DNA from: JAJCYK01 sp965212195
GTDB taxonomy: Bacteria; Bacteroidota; Bacteroidia; Cytophagales; Cyclobacteriaceae
Direction: 5' to 3'
Length of the DNA stretch: 64,000 bases
Assembly (NCBI GenBank): GCA_965212195.1
Contig: CBDBUW010000010.1
Span: forward strand, 62,001-126,000
Shown here: positions 54,845 to 62,457 of the stretch, piece by piece
Numbering within the stretch: position 1 is the first letter of the stretch
Layout of the letters: each line of letters begins with the position of its first letter
Program-made: the position numbers and the translations under genes
The notes under the pieces: model-generated
Database searches by the model: none
What the model was told of the DNA's origin: nothing
The model's input: the letters and a program-made list of their open reading frames with translations, nothing else

Positions 54845-55819
54845 TTATTTATTCACTGCATTCGCCTTAATGTACTCCTCCAATTTTGACTCTTGGGGAC
54901 CAATATAATGAAATCGTTCGGCCCATTTCAATCCATACGTTTTACCTACCTCTTTGTCTGACGGGACTCCTCGTAATCTTTGCGAGTCAATGTCAAGTAA
55001 AATGTGTTTGATATAGTTTCTATTGGCACTATCGTTGTTGTCTCCCAATAGGGGCAGGTGTTTTCCTTCCTTTGCCAGGCGTTCCCTTAGTTTTGCACCA
55101 TTTTCTCCACCGGGTCCTTGGGTTACATTTACTCGATTGGCTTCAACTTTTTGGTCAATGGTTTCAGTTATATCCACAATCCTGTTTACAAGTTGAGGGC
55201 CGCGAGCAAAATAATACCGTTCTACAACGGGATGTGGTGCTAAGCCAGCGTCAAAATGTTCTGGATAGTCAAGTGTGCCACTGGCCATCCACCGGGCTGA
55301 CTCTACTGCACGGGCGGTGATATAATGATCCGGATTTTCCTCATAATGACCCCAAGGGTCGTAGGTAATAATTGAATCCACTTTAAGCATACGGAAGAGG
55401 AAGATCAAACGGCTCCGTAACTCTTGTATACTGATATTATCCATGCGGTGATTGCGGTAACCAAGATTATATACTTTACTCAATCCTAAAGCTATTGCTA
55501 CCTCATCATTATCTTTTTCATTATTTAAGATTACTTCGGCTACAGTGGCTCCCTTACCGGCATGATCATCATTACTGGTTCGGATGAGATAACCGGTATA
55601 ACCTTCTCTTATTAATTTTGCCACGGTGCCCCCTGCAAAAATTGGAATATCATCGGAATGGGGTTGAATGACCGCAAGCACTTTTCCCTTATGGGGCTGC
55701 CCATCTTGAAATTTTTCCACTACTACTTCTTCCGTGTTGTTTATTTTTTGACTGGTCTGAAAAGTCGGAGGTGCCAGACTCAACGCCAGACCTTTGCTGA
55801 GAAATGATCTTCTTTCCAT
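54845..55819 (-). CDS. PIG-L family deacetylase
   Basis: 324 residues, Tat-like signal MERRSFLSKGLALSLA. LmbE/PIG-L motifs: VLAVIQPHSDDIPIFAGGTVAKL (the PHSDD zinc and base motif near 51), TSNDDHAGKG, YNLGYRNHRMDN, TYDPWGHYEENPDHYITARAV (H-x(5)-D-H). Removes N-acetyl from amino sugars or sugar conjugates, with zinc. Exported form, so the substrate is likely extracellular glycan or a glycoconjugate. Single gene; upstream is the start of the repeat-rich region. Confidence 0.9.
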   Translation of the reverse strand: MERRSFLSKGLALSLAPPTFQTSQKINNTEEVVVEKFQDGQPHKGKVLAVIQPHSDDIPIFAGGTVAKLIREGYTGYLIRTSNDDHAGKGATVAEVILNNEKDNDEVAIALGLSKVYNLGYRNHRMDNISIQELRSRLIFLFRMLKVDSIITYDPWGHYEENPDHYITARAVESARWMASGTLDYPEHFDAGLAPHPVVERYYFARGPQLVNRIVDITETIDQKVEANRVNVTQGPGGENGAKLRERLAKEGKHLPLLGDNNDSANRNYIKHILLDIDSQRLRGVPSDKEVGKTYGLKWAERFHYIGPQESKLEEYIKANAVNK

Positions 55820-55970
55820 AATGCAGGTGGGTTACCTATCAAATATATTTTAAAGGATCTTATGACCAAAGGATTTTGTTTATCAATAAGTCACCATAGA
55901 ACGGATGTTTTGCAAAGATGTGCCCCGAATGATATTATTTCTTCAACTTATAGAGGTGATTAGAACGTCT

Positions 55971-55988
55971 GCTTACGACCCAAAGGGG
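55971..55988. repeat. Dispersed TCCGCT/GGGTCGTAAGC element, inverted copy
   Basis: GCTTACGACCCAAAGGGG, the exact complement of the 18 bases at 58304-58321, so that two perfect inverted copies enclose the metallophosphoesterase gene. In the 639-bp gene-free stretch 55820-56458, which also holds the attC-like hairpin below. Confidence 0.75.
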
Positions 55989-56211
55989 GCCTGTCACTAT
56001 AAAGTCTATTTAGAGCGTTTTACTTCCTGATTTGGCAACAAATACGTATATACTATATAGTTGTGCTTCATGAGTAGATCGTCACCTGATGGTGGTCAAG
56101 TCCAATTGATGTTTCCTAAATAAACTACTGAAAAGGAAACACTAACATATGGAAGTTGCAAGAATCCCATTTTCAGAGTAGGACCACATACAAATAAAAT
56201 TAATAAAGTTT

Positions 56212-56264
56212 GCCAACAATGTATAAGCGGCATTAAAAACGTCCGCTTACACTAGACGTTGGGC
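56212..56264 (+). repeat. attC-like hairpin
   Basis: 53 bp. Left arm GCCAACAATGTATAAGCGG and right arm CCGCTTACACTAGACGTTGGGC are complementary with few unpaired bases; the inner TAAGCGG/CCGCTTA stem is perfect and the right end GTTGGGC fits the integron core site GTTRRRY. It resembles integron attC sites in order (YYAAC-AAT ... GCTTA ... CGTTRRRY). No integron integrase is in the window. Confidence 0.45.
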
Positions 56265-56458
56265 TTAATTGAAGGAATCAGATGAATGATTTTGAAATAA
56301 AAATGTTAAAACTTCACTAAATTAAAGATGATGGAATAGTCAAACAGAAGACTTTTGCATTCATGGGGGAGCTTTTGTTAGAATTAATGTTGAAATTCTT
56401 TCTAACTAAGAAAGCGGTGTTTGGAATTTGGGGTCGTCAGAAAAATAAAGATCAGAAA

Positions 56459-58003
56459 ATGAAGAACTGGGTATTCGTAGTTGTCTCCGCTTTATGCCTT
56501 ACACCTGGCTTTGCCCAGTCCGGAATGATTTCCGGTCATGTTTATGTGGATGAAAATAGCAACGGCATTTACGATAATGGGGAGGCACCGCTTCCCAACG
56601 TTTCTTTATCCAATGGCATTGATGTGGTTCAAACAAATGAACGAGGAGAATATGAAATTCCGTTATTGGATGAGACGGTAATTTTTGTCATCAAACCCGG
56701 CGGTTATATCCCCGGACTTACGGAAAACAACATATCCAATTTCTTTGCCTATCATAAACCAAAGGGCTCTCCCAAATACAAATATCAGGGAATACCAAAA
56801 ACTGTACTTTCCGACCCACTTGATTTTGCTATGTATCCCAATCCAGGAGAAGATACCGTGAAAGTAGCATTGCTGGGGGATACTCAAATAGAAATCATCG
56901 ATGACGTTTATTACGTGGCCAAGTTGGTGGGTGAACAGCTGATCAACGAAAAAGTTGATTTCGTGGTTCCGCTAGGAGATCTGGTTTTCGATGACCTGGA
57001 TCTCTTTGATCCGTTAAAAATGGTCCTGGGGAAAATCGGTGCCCCTGTTTACTACGTTTATGGAAACCATGACCGAAACTATGATGCAACCAGGCTTCAA
57101 TACAGGGATGAAACCTATAAAGCCCATTTCGGTCCATCCTACTATGCATTCAATTATGGTAATGTTGCCTTTTTAGTGTTGAATACAGTTTTTCCTGAAA
57201 ATAGGACGAGAAAATTCGAAGGGAAAATAGACAATAATCAACTTCGGTTTATTGAAAATTATGTAAAAACGTTGTCCTTTGATACGCCCATCCATTTTTT
57301 TATGCATGTACCGTTAGAGGAGGTTTCTAATCTGGATAGTCTGTTTCTTTTGTTTAAAGATCATGCCAATGTTTCGGCTTATGCCGGTCACACCCACACT
57401 CAATATTTCAAATACTTCGATAAAAAAGATGGTTGGCCACACAATCAACCCATGACAGAACTGGTAGCAGGGGCTGTGTGCGGTTCCTGGTGGATGGGGG
57501 AAAAAGATATGTATGGTGTCCCCAATGCTATGATGGGTGATGGAACACCAAAAGGATATTGGATATTGGACATAAGTGGCCTAAATCGTAACTACACATA
57601 TAAAATTTCCGGCAACCTTCCTGACAAACAAATGCACATATGGACTCCTTACAAATTTTTAAACGAAACGGCCTTTTTAGACAATAATGATATAATCGTC
57701 AACATTTATGCGGGTAACGATTCTACCAAGGTGGAATTGAAAATCGAAGGAAAAAGCTGGGTTCCTATGCAAAAGGTTACAACCCCGGATCCCTATTATA
57801 CTAGGCTGATCAAATTACTGGAATCTGGAAACAACTCAGCAGAAAACACTCCCTATTATCACGAAAGATTTCCCTTGAGTAGTCATATATGGAAAATGCA
57901 AATTCCGGTAGAATTAATGCCCGGTGTTTATAGCGTGAAGATCAGAGCAAGAAATAATAATGGACTGAACGCCCAAGCACATACTTTATTATTCGTTGAT
58001 TAG
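56459..58003 (+). CDS. Calcineurin-like metallophosphoesterase, three-domain secreted
   Basis: 514 residues from MKNWVFVVVSALC; the frame is open 32 codons upstream but this Met starts a good signal peptide (1-18, GFAQ). N-terminal beta-sandwich (20-115: GMISGHVYVDENSNGIYDNGEAPL, like SdrD B/CNA repeats), then the phosphoesterase core (LLGDTQIE, VPLGDLVFDD, YVYGNHDRNYD, FFMHVPLEE, YAGHTHTQYF) and a C-terminal beta domain from ~395. Architecture corresponds to MetallophosN-core-MetallophosC proteins of Bacteroidota. Lies between inverted repeats at 55971 and 58304. Confidence 0.9.
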   Translation: MKNWVFVVVSALCLTPGFAQSGMISGHVYVDENSNGIYDNGEAPLPNVSLSNGIDVVQTNERGEYEIPLLDETVIFVIKPGGYIPGLTENNISNFFAYHKPKGSPKYKYQGIPKTVLSDPLDFAMYPNPGEDTVKVALLGDTQIEIIDDVYYVAKLVGEQLINEKVDFVVPLGDLVFDDLDLFDPLKMVLGKIGAPVYYVYGNHDRNYDATRLQYRDETYKAHFGPSYYAFNYGNVAFLVLNTVFPENRTRKFEGKIDNNQLRFIENYVKTLSFDTPIHFFMHVPLEEVSNLDSLFLLFKDHANVSAYAGHTHTQYFKYFDKKDGWPHNQPMTELVAGAVCGSWWMGEKDMYGVPNAMMGDGTPKGYWILDISGLNRNYTYKISGNLPDKQMHIWTPYKFLNETAFLDNNDIIVNIYAGNDSTKVELKIEGKSWVPMQKVTTPDPYYTRLIKLLESGNNSAENTPYYHERFPLSSHIWKMQIPVELMPGVYSVKIRARNNNGLNAQAHTLLFVD

Positions 58004-58045
58004 CCTTTACATTCCAAAATTTAACCGAGTGGTGTCAACTATATA

Positions 58046-58152
58046 GCGGTGGTTAACCCTGTGAAGAATAGTTCTTCTTTCTCGCGCTCGTAGTTTTTAA
58101 TGAAATCATTAAGCTGACTAACAGAATTAAATCTTGAGATTCCTCGTTGGGC
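58046..58152 (-). pseudogene. Short coding remnant of unknown origin
   Basis: On the minus strand the frame starting near 58153 reads RGISRFNSVSQLNDFIKNYE and on to EREKEELFFTGLTTAI then stop, a plausible C-terminal helix of a lost protein, with an in-frame stop shortly upstream. No start codon. The plus-strand CGTTGGGC at 58145-58152 overlaps it. Part of the 601-bp stretch 58004-58604, otherwise holding repeats and no gene. Confidence 0.3.
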
Positions 58153-58303
58153 TAGGTTTCTCTAATTTTTTTGGGATTCTAATTGGCCGTAAACTAATGT
58201 CATGGATGAGTATTGCTGCCAACTTGATCATATCCGGAACAAATGCCCGTTTAGCATCCCTAAAATTGAAATAAAGTAACACAAACGGAACTATACCCAC
58301 CAG

Positions 58304-58474
58304 CCCCTTTGGGTCGTAAGCTGCCGTTGACTCAAGATCCATTACACTCCAGGTAGCTATTCATTTTGATATTCTTTTGTGCTACATTGTTTCCAAATCA
58401 GATATGCTGCCCCCCTAGTCGACCCAGCTACCCTAAAATCATATTCTGATCTTAACACCCAAAGGGGCCGTTAG
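58304..58474. repeat. Paired inverted copies of the dispersed element
   Basis: CCCCTTTGGGTCGTAAG (58304-58320) and its imperfect complement CTTAACACCCAAAGGGG (58451-58467), 15 of 17 positions, enclose 130 bp with no gene. The first copy is also an exact 18-bp inverted match to 55971-55988. Confidence 0.6.
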
Positions 58475-58529
58475 GTAAAATTTCTGAATATGCCACTTTT
58501 ATCCCATTTTAGTAGTGCCAAATGGACAT

Positions 58530-58549
58530 TTGTTTCCATATAGAAACAA
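58530..58549. promoter_or_regulatory. Inverted repeat upstream of the AraC-type gene
   Basis: TTGTTTC-CATATA-GAAACAA, a perfect 7-bp arm palindrome 55 bp before the start codon at 58605. Candidate operator; binding protein not identifiable from sequence. Confidence 0.35.
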
Positions 58550-58604
58550 GTTACCGACAATAAAATATGACTTGTTTTGACTGAAAGTTTATTCAAAAAT
58601 GTAA

Positions 58605-59594
58605 ATGAACTATATCTCTTCCAGCCTATATCGTAAAGTAATCGAACATGCTTTGACAGAAGGCTTGAAAAGAGAGGATTTCAAAGATCTTCCAATTCCC
58701 ATTGATAAATTACCTGAAGTACAAGCTGTACCTGCAGACGATTTTTTTGAACTTCATGAGAAGTTAGACCGCACCTTAGGACCAGGCTTTTCCGTACGGG
58801 TAGGCCAACAAATGAAAATTGAGGATTATGGGGTATTGGGGCTTTCATGGAGAACTTGCTCCAAGGCCGGGGAAATATTTGAACGTAGTGAACGCTACTT
58901 CAAGCTACTGTCAAACACCTATGTTTTCAAGGTTGAGATAGACCATGATATATCTATAATTCATTTACTTAGAGAAGGTTATCGAAGAGGTGTAGAATTA
59001 TCAAATGAAGCCACTTTTTCTGCTACGGTTGTCGTGCTTAAAGCCATAACTGAAACTGATATTGCTCCTGTAGGCGTATCATTTAAGCATGACCCACCTA
59101 AAGATATGAAAAGCTACGATCTTGCTTTTCAATGCCCGATTCTATTCAACCAATCACATAATTATATCTCTTACAAAACCTTGGACCTTAAAACACGGAC
59201 AGCAAAAGCCGACACCAGCATCAATAAATTCCTGGTAGAAAGGGTCGAAGAAAAAACTAAAGGCATCGAAGTCAGCCCTAATAAAATTGTTTTAGATGTA
59301 GGAAAATTAATTCAGGATGCGCTTCCCAGTGGTATTCCGAACATTGGTCAGGTGAGTGAGCATGTGGGTATGAGCAGTCGTACATTAACCCGTAGGTTAT
59401 CTGAGAGCGGAGTTTCCTTTAGAGATCTCATCAAAAAAACACAAGAGGAAATATCAAAGGACCTGCTTGTTAATTCTTCCAGAAATGTGGGAGAAATTGC
59501 CTTTGAAACTGGCTTCTCTGACCAAAGTGCTTTTAACCGTGCTTTTAGACGCTGGACCGGCCAATCCCCTATTGAATTTCGAAAAACCAATTAG
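58605..59594 (+). CDS. AraC-family transcriptional regulator
   Basis: 329 residues. Residues ~15-200 belong to the arabinose-binding-like/OruR-type effector domain (GPGFSVRVGQQMKIEDYGVLGL, YKTLDLKT). ~240-329 are the two AraC HTH motifs (IGQVSEHVGMSSRTLTRRLSE; VGEIAFETGFSDQSAFNRAF) ending GQSPIEFR, the C-terminal family signature. Directly upstream of the NmrA-like gene with a direct repeat (59604-59642) in between that suits an AraC dimer. Likely activator of that two-gene unit. Confidence 0.92.
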   Translation: MNYISSSLYRKVIEHALTEGLKREDFKDLPIPIDKLPEVQAVPADDFFELHEKLDRTLGPGFSVRVGQQMKIEDYGVLGLSWRTCSKAGEIFERSERYFKLLSNTYVFKVEIDHDISIIHLLREGYRRGVELSNEATFSATVVVLKAITETDIAPVGVSFKHDPPKDMKSYDLAFQCPILFNQSHNYISYKTLDLKTRTAKADTSINKFLVERVEEKTKGIEVSPNKIVLDVGKLIQDALPSGIPNIGQVSEHVGMSSRTLTRRLSESGVSFRDLIKKTQEEISKDLLVNSSRNVGEIAFETGFSDQSAFNRAFRRWTGQSPIEFRKTN

Positions 59595-59603
59595 AGAAAT
59601 CTA

Positions 59604-59642
59604 ATTGGCGTAAACTGTCAAATCATTGGCTTAAAGTGTCAA
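59604..59642 (+). promoter_or_regulatory. Direct repeat, candidate AraC-type operator
   Basis: ATTGGCGTAAACTGTCAA (59604-59621) and ATTGGCTTAAAGTGTCAA (59625-59642): two same-orientation copies, 16 of 18 identical, with a 21-bp period (two helical turns). Between the AraC gene and the NmrA-like gene, about 60 bp before the latter's start, where an AraC dimer would bind to activate. Confidence 0.6.
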
Positions 59643-59701
59643 GGAAATGGTAGATCCTGCCATTACTTTTACATTGTTATCAACCCATAAAGCATATTGA
59701 A

Positions 59702-60544
59702 ATGACAAGTAACATCTTAGTTATTGGTGGAACTGGTAAGACCGGTCGCCGAGTAGTTGAAAAATTAAATCTCCGAAACCAAAACGTTCGAATAGGAACA
59801 CGAGGTAATGATCCCGCTTTTGACTGGGATAATCCGTCCACTTATGCTGATGCCTTAAAGGGAATGGATAAAGCGTACATCGTTTATTATCCCGATTTAG
59901 CTGTTCCGGGCGCAAAAGAAGCCATTCAGACATTGGTTGAAGCTGCCAAAAATGAAGGTCTCGAAAAAGTTGTATTGCTATCTGGAAAAGGTGAAAGAGA
60001 GGCAGAGCTTTGTGAGCAGATAGTAATACGCTCGGGAATAGCATATACTATCGTGAGAGCAAGCTGGTTCATGCAAAACTTCAGTGAAAGTTTTTTCCTG
60101 GATCCTATCCTGGCAGGTCATGTGGCATTACCTCAATCAAAGGCACAGGTGCCCTATGTACATGCAGATGACATCGCGGAAGTAGTGGTAGAATCCCTTT
60201 TAAATGAAGTGCACAATGGTCATATATATGAGTTGACCGGACCCAGAACATTGACATTTCCGGAAGTAATTGACGCCATAGAAAAAGCCAGTGGACGCGA
60301 AATCAATTTTAGTTCGTCAAGCCTGGAGGAATATGTGGAGATGTTGGGGAAACTTGGTGTCCCTGAAGACTTCATATGGCTGATTAATTACCTGTTTTCA
60401 AATGTGCTTGCTGCACCGGGGAATAATGTGGTGACTGGAGACATCGAAAAGGTATTAGGAAGAAAACCTATCGACTTTAATGAGTATGCCAAAGAAACCG
60501 CTAAGACAGGGGTTTGGAATCAAACAATCACTCAAACAATTTAA
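59702..60544 (+). CDS. NmrA-like NAD(P)-binding protein (atypical SDR)
   Basis: 280 residues. Rossmann motif ILVIGGTGKTGRRVVEKL at the N-terminus, KVVLLSGKGERE, TIVRASWFMQNFSES in the middle and PYVHADDIAEVVVESLL, the order of NmrA/QorB/azoreductase-like atypical short-chain dehydrogenases. No YxxxK motif, so a redox sensor or quinone-type reductase is possible. Follows the AraC-type gene and is followed by a DUF5367 gene 12 bp later, a common small cluster. Confidence 0.88.
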   Translation: MTSNILVIGGTGKTGRRVVEKLNLRNQNVRIGTRGNDPAFDWDNPSTYADALKGMDKAYIVYYPDLAVPGAKEAIQTLVEAAKNEGLEKVVLLSGKGEREAELCEQIVIRSGIAYTIVRASWFMQNFSESFFLDPILAGHVALPQSKAQVPYVHADDIAEVVVESLLNEVHNGHIYELTGPRTLTFPEVIDAIEKASGREINFSSSSLEEYVEMLGKLGVPEDFIWLINYLFSNVLAAPGNNVVTGDIEKVLGRKPIDFNEYAKETAKTGVWNQTITQTI

Positions 60545-60556
60545 AAAGACACCATC

Positions 60557-60976
60557 ATGAAAAATATCAATATTAGGAGCGCAATAATTTCAGCAGTTAT
60601 AATATGGACACTGGCGGTAATTGCATTCGTGGCTTCTTATTTGGTTCCCATATTGTCGGATCCAGATCTACAAGCGAATTGGGTGCTATCGATAGCTCTT
60701 ATACCAAGTGCTCTAATTGGCGCTCATATCTACTACCGAAAAGGACATAAGACCAATGGTTTTGTACTGGGTACCTCCATGTTTTTGGTGGCGATGTTGT
60801 TAGATGCCTTGATTACAGTGCCTGTTTTCATCATGCCTTACGGGGGCAATCATATATCCTTCTTTACTGATCCTGGATTTTGGTTGATTGGTGTGGAGTT
60901 CGTGAGTGTGGTGGCAGCCTACTGGCAAATCGAAAAAGCGGTAAAGTCGACCAGAGTGGCTAAAGCCTTGGATTGA
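60557..60976 (+). CDS. DUF5367 membrane protein
   Basis: 139 residues, four membrane segments (about 7-32, 41-60, 70-95 and 103-125). The sequence MKNINIRSAIISAVIIWTLA and the LLDALITVPVFIMPYG block match DUF5367, a family of unknown function in Bacteroidota often paired with NmrA-like and AraC genes. Start is 12 bp past the NmrA-like stop. Last intact gene before the recombinase remnant. Confidence 0.75.
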   Translation: MKNINIRSAIISAVIIWTLAVIAFVASYLVPILSDPDLQANWVLSIALIPSALIGAHIYYRKGHKTNGFVLGTSMFLVAMLLDALITVPVFIMPYGGNHISFFTDPGFWLIGVEFVSVVAAYWQIEKAVKSTRVAKALD

Positions 60977-60987
60977 TAAGATCCAAC

Positions 60988-61257
60988 ATGAGGTTTGAGT
61001 CGTTAGAAGCGGAAAACGAGGAGTTAAAGCGTTATAGCAGTAATGCTATTACCAGTTACCAAAGTCATTTACGCCTTGTCAAATCTTATTTCAAAAAAGG
61101 CCATTAAAATGAAATCAGTGACAAAGAATTATTCCAATTTATATACCACATGGTGAGTACCAAGAATATTTCTGCTTCTTATCAGCGCCAAATTGTTGGA
61201 GGGCTGAAGCTCTTTTACAAGGAAATGTATAATCGGTCCCTAATAGGGTTTGATTAG
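60988..61257 (+). pseudogene. Tyrosine recombinase fragment, N-terminal SAM-like domain, broken
   Basis: Reading from ATG 60988 gives a frame of 89 codons to a TAG at 61255-61257, with one in-frame TAA at 61105-61107. Either side of it the protein reads ...NAITSYQSHLRLVKSYFKKG and NEISDKELFQFIYHMVSTKN, ISASYQRQIVGGLKLFYKEM, the core-binding (SAM-like) domain of Bacteroidota XerC/D-like phage integrases. The catalytic domain (R-H-R-Y) is absent. So it is an inactive, truncated recombinase. It starts 12 bp past the DUF5367 stop. Confidence 0.75.
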
Positions 61258-61298
61258 GTGATGTCCCTTCATACAAATCACGCATCGCTTTAATTACA

Positions 61299-61353
61299 CG
61301 TCCGCATTTGGCCTAAAAAGGAATTCGAAAACCGACCCAAAGCGGCCATTCAC
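61299..61353. repeat. Dispersed element, hairpin pair
   Basis: CGTCCGCATTTGGCC (61299-61313) and ACCGACCCAAAGCGGCCATTC (61331-61351) are inverted partial matches, forming an imperfect hairpin in the 189 bp between the recombinase remnant and the next gene. Confidence 0.55.
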
Positions 61354-61421
61354 CATTTTTCAATTTAGACCGTTTGTTTCCCGGTTTAGGATTTAATACG
61401 TGTAAATTGAGCAATATTAAT

Positions 61422-61442
61422 ATATACTTGTTGTCACCAATG
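61422..61442 (+). repeat. Left inverted repeat flanking the 61447 gene
   Basis: ATATACTTGTTGTCACCAATG ends 4 bp before the start codon; an imperfect complement (CACTGGTGGTAACAAAATGTATAT) starts at 61997, right after the stop of the gene. Ten of 13 positions of GTTGTCACCAATG match. Confidence 0.5.
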
Positions 61443-61446
61443 TGAA

Positions 61447-61995
61447 ATGGGAACACTGACGACCATAATGACACTTTTATTCTTTTCGACAGGGCTGACC
61501 GTTGCCCAATCGACGGACGAGACTATTAAAGACATCAGGACAAAATACAAGTACATCCGAGACAACCTTCACACTTACGACACCACGATGGCAGACGTGC
61601 GGAACGAATCAACGGAGGGTGGACTACTGACCGGGTATTATAACAACAACAATCTAAAATTAATGGAGGTTTGGTTGCTCGGTGAGACAGGAAAGAGAAA
61701 AATCGAATACTACTTTGACAACGAACAATTGTTCTTTGTATTCGACACATACTACCAATACAACAGACCAATTTACTGGGATGAGAAACGAGCAAAAGAG
61801 AACAATGACTCAGAAACGTTTGATGCGGACAAGACCGTTATCAAAGAGGATAGGTACTACTTTGATAATAGGCGACTAATCCGCTGGATTAAACATAATG
61901 GACAACATGCGGACAACAAATTAGCTTACTACAAGAACCTTGAGATTGAGATTCCAAAGTACGCGAAGAAGATGATAGAAAAATTACATAAATAA
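61447..61995 (+). CDS. Hypothetical secreted protein, cassette-like
   Basis: 182 residues, signal peptide ending near LTVAQS (residue ~22). The mature part is highly charged with Tyr and Asn rich segments (VWLLGETGKRKIEYYFDNEQLFF, KEDRYYFDNRRLIRWIKHNGQ). These repeated Y-F-D-N patterns suggest a beta-strand protein. No family recognised. It sits precisely between the inverted repeats at 61422 and 61997, and AT content looks higher than in the 1-55 kb genes. Start alternatives: Met at 61468. Confidence 0.7.
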   Translation: MGTLTTIMTLLFFSTGLTVAQSTDETIKDIRTKYKYIRDNLHTYDTTMADVRNESTEGGLLTGYYNNNNLKLMEVWLLGETGKRKIEYYFDNEQLFFVFDTYYQYNRPIYWDEKRAKENNDSETFDADKTVIKEDRYYFDNRRLIRWIKHNGQHADNKLAYYKNLEIEIPKYAKKMIEKLHK

Positions 61996-61996
61996 G

Positions 61997-62081
61997 CACT
62001 GGTGGTAACAAAATGTATATGCAATTACTAACGCAAAGCCAACACGCAAGCCATTACTGCTCATATATACGAAACGTAAGC
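61997..62081 (+). repeat. Second attC-like hairpin / right inverted repeat
   Basis: Left GGTAACAAAATGTATATGC (from 62003) resembles GCCAACAATGTATAAGC of the element at 56212, and right GCTCATATATACGAAACGTAAGC (62059-62081) resembles GCTTACACTAGACGTTGGGC there. Starts 2 bp after the stop of the 61447 gene, the place of an attC site in a gene cassette. Confidence 0.4.
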
Positions 62082-62085
62082 ATTT

Positions 62086-62117
62086 ATGTCCGCTGTTGGC
62101 CGATAGCAGCCATTCAT
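62086..62117. repeat. Dispersed element copy
   Basis: ATGTCCGCTGTTGGCCGATAG then CAGCCATTC, one of the clearest copies of the element. In the 462-bp gene-free stretch 61996-62457, which also holds the second attC-like hairpin, a related copy at 62311-62358 and an AT-rich block before the next gene. Confidence 0.5.
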
Positions 62118-62310
62118 CCATTCCCTAATTACATCAAATAATCCATTTTAAAGGTAGGGTTAATGATACCTTCCTTCAGGTATTGTCTGACCGTTCAACG
62201 GAAAAGTTCTTACCCTCACTCTCTATGAGCCACTTAACTAGTCGTAGGTTCTGCGACCTTAACCCCTCAAGAGCTATTTCAGATCATTTATGTTTACAAG
62301 CATGAGATGG

Positions 62311-62358
62311 TAGCGGACGCTAATACCAGCGGCTAAACGGACAATGACGAATGTCCTT
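62311..62358. repeat. Related inverted copy with small hairpins
   Basis: TAGCGGACGCTA (62311-62322, palindromic TAGCG/CGCTA arms) followed by GGCTAAACGGACAATGACG; GGACA (62339-62343) pairs with TGTCC. Related to the elements at 62086 and 63708, but more degraded. Confidence 0.35.
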
Positions 62359-62457
62359 TATTTTTATCCGTTATATAAATATATACATGTTAATGATATA
62401 CACTTTTAAATTATATGCATATAAACAAGTTGTGCAGCATCGGAAAGGACAATAATT

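Noticed and set aside
58127..58342. 71-codon frame on the minus strand containing AYDPKG, like IS1182-type transposases
   Set aside because: The AYDPKG part is encoded by the dispersed repeat itself (TTACGACCCAAAGG), and the rest has no transposase pattern; it is a chance frame.
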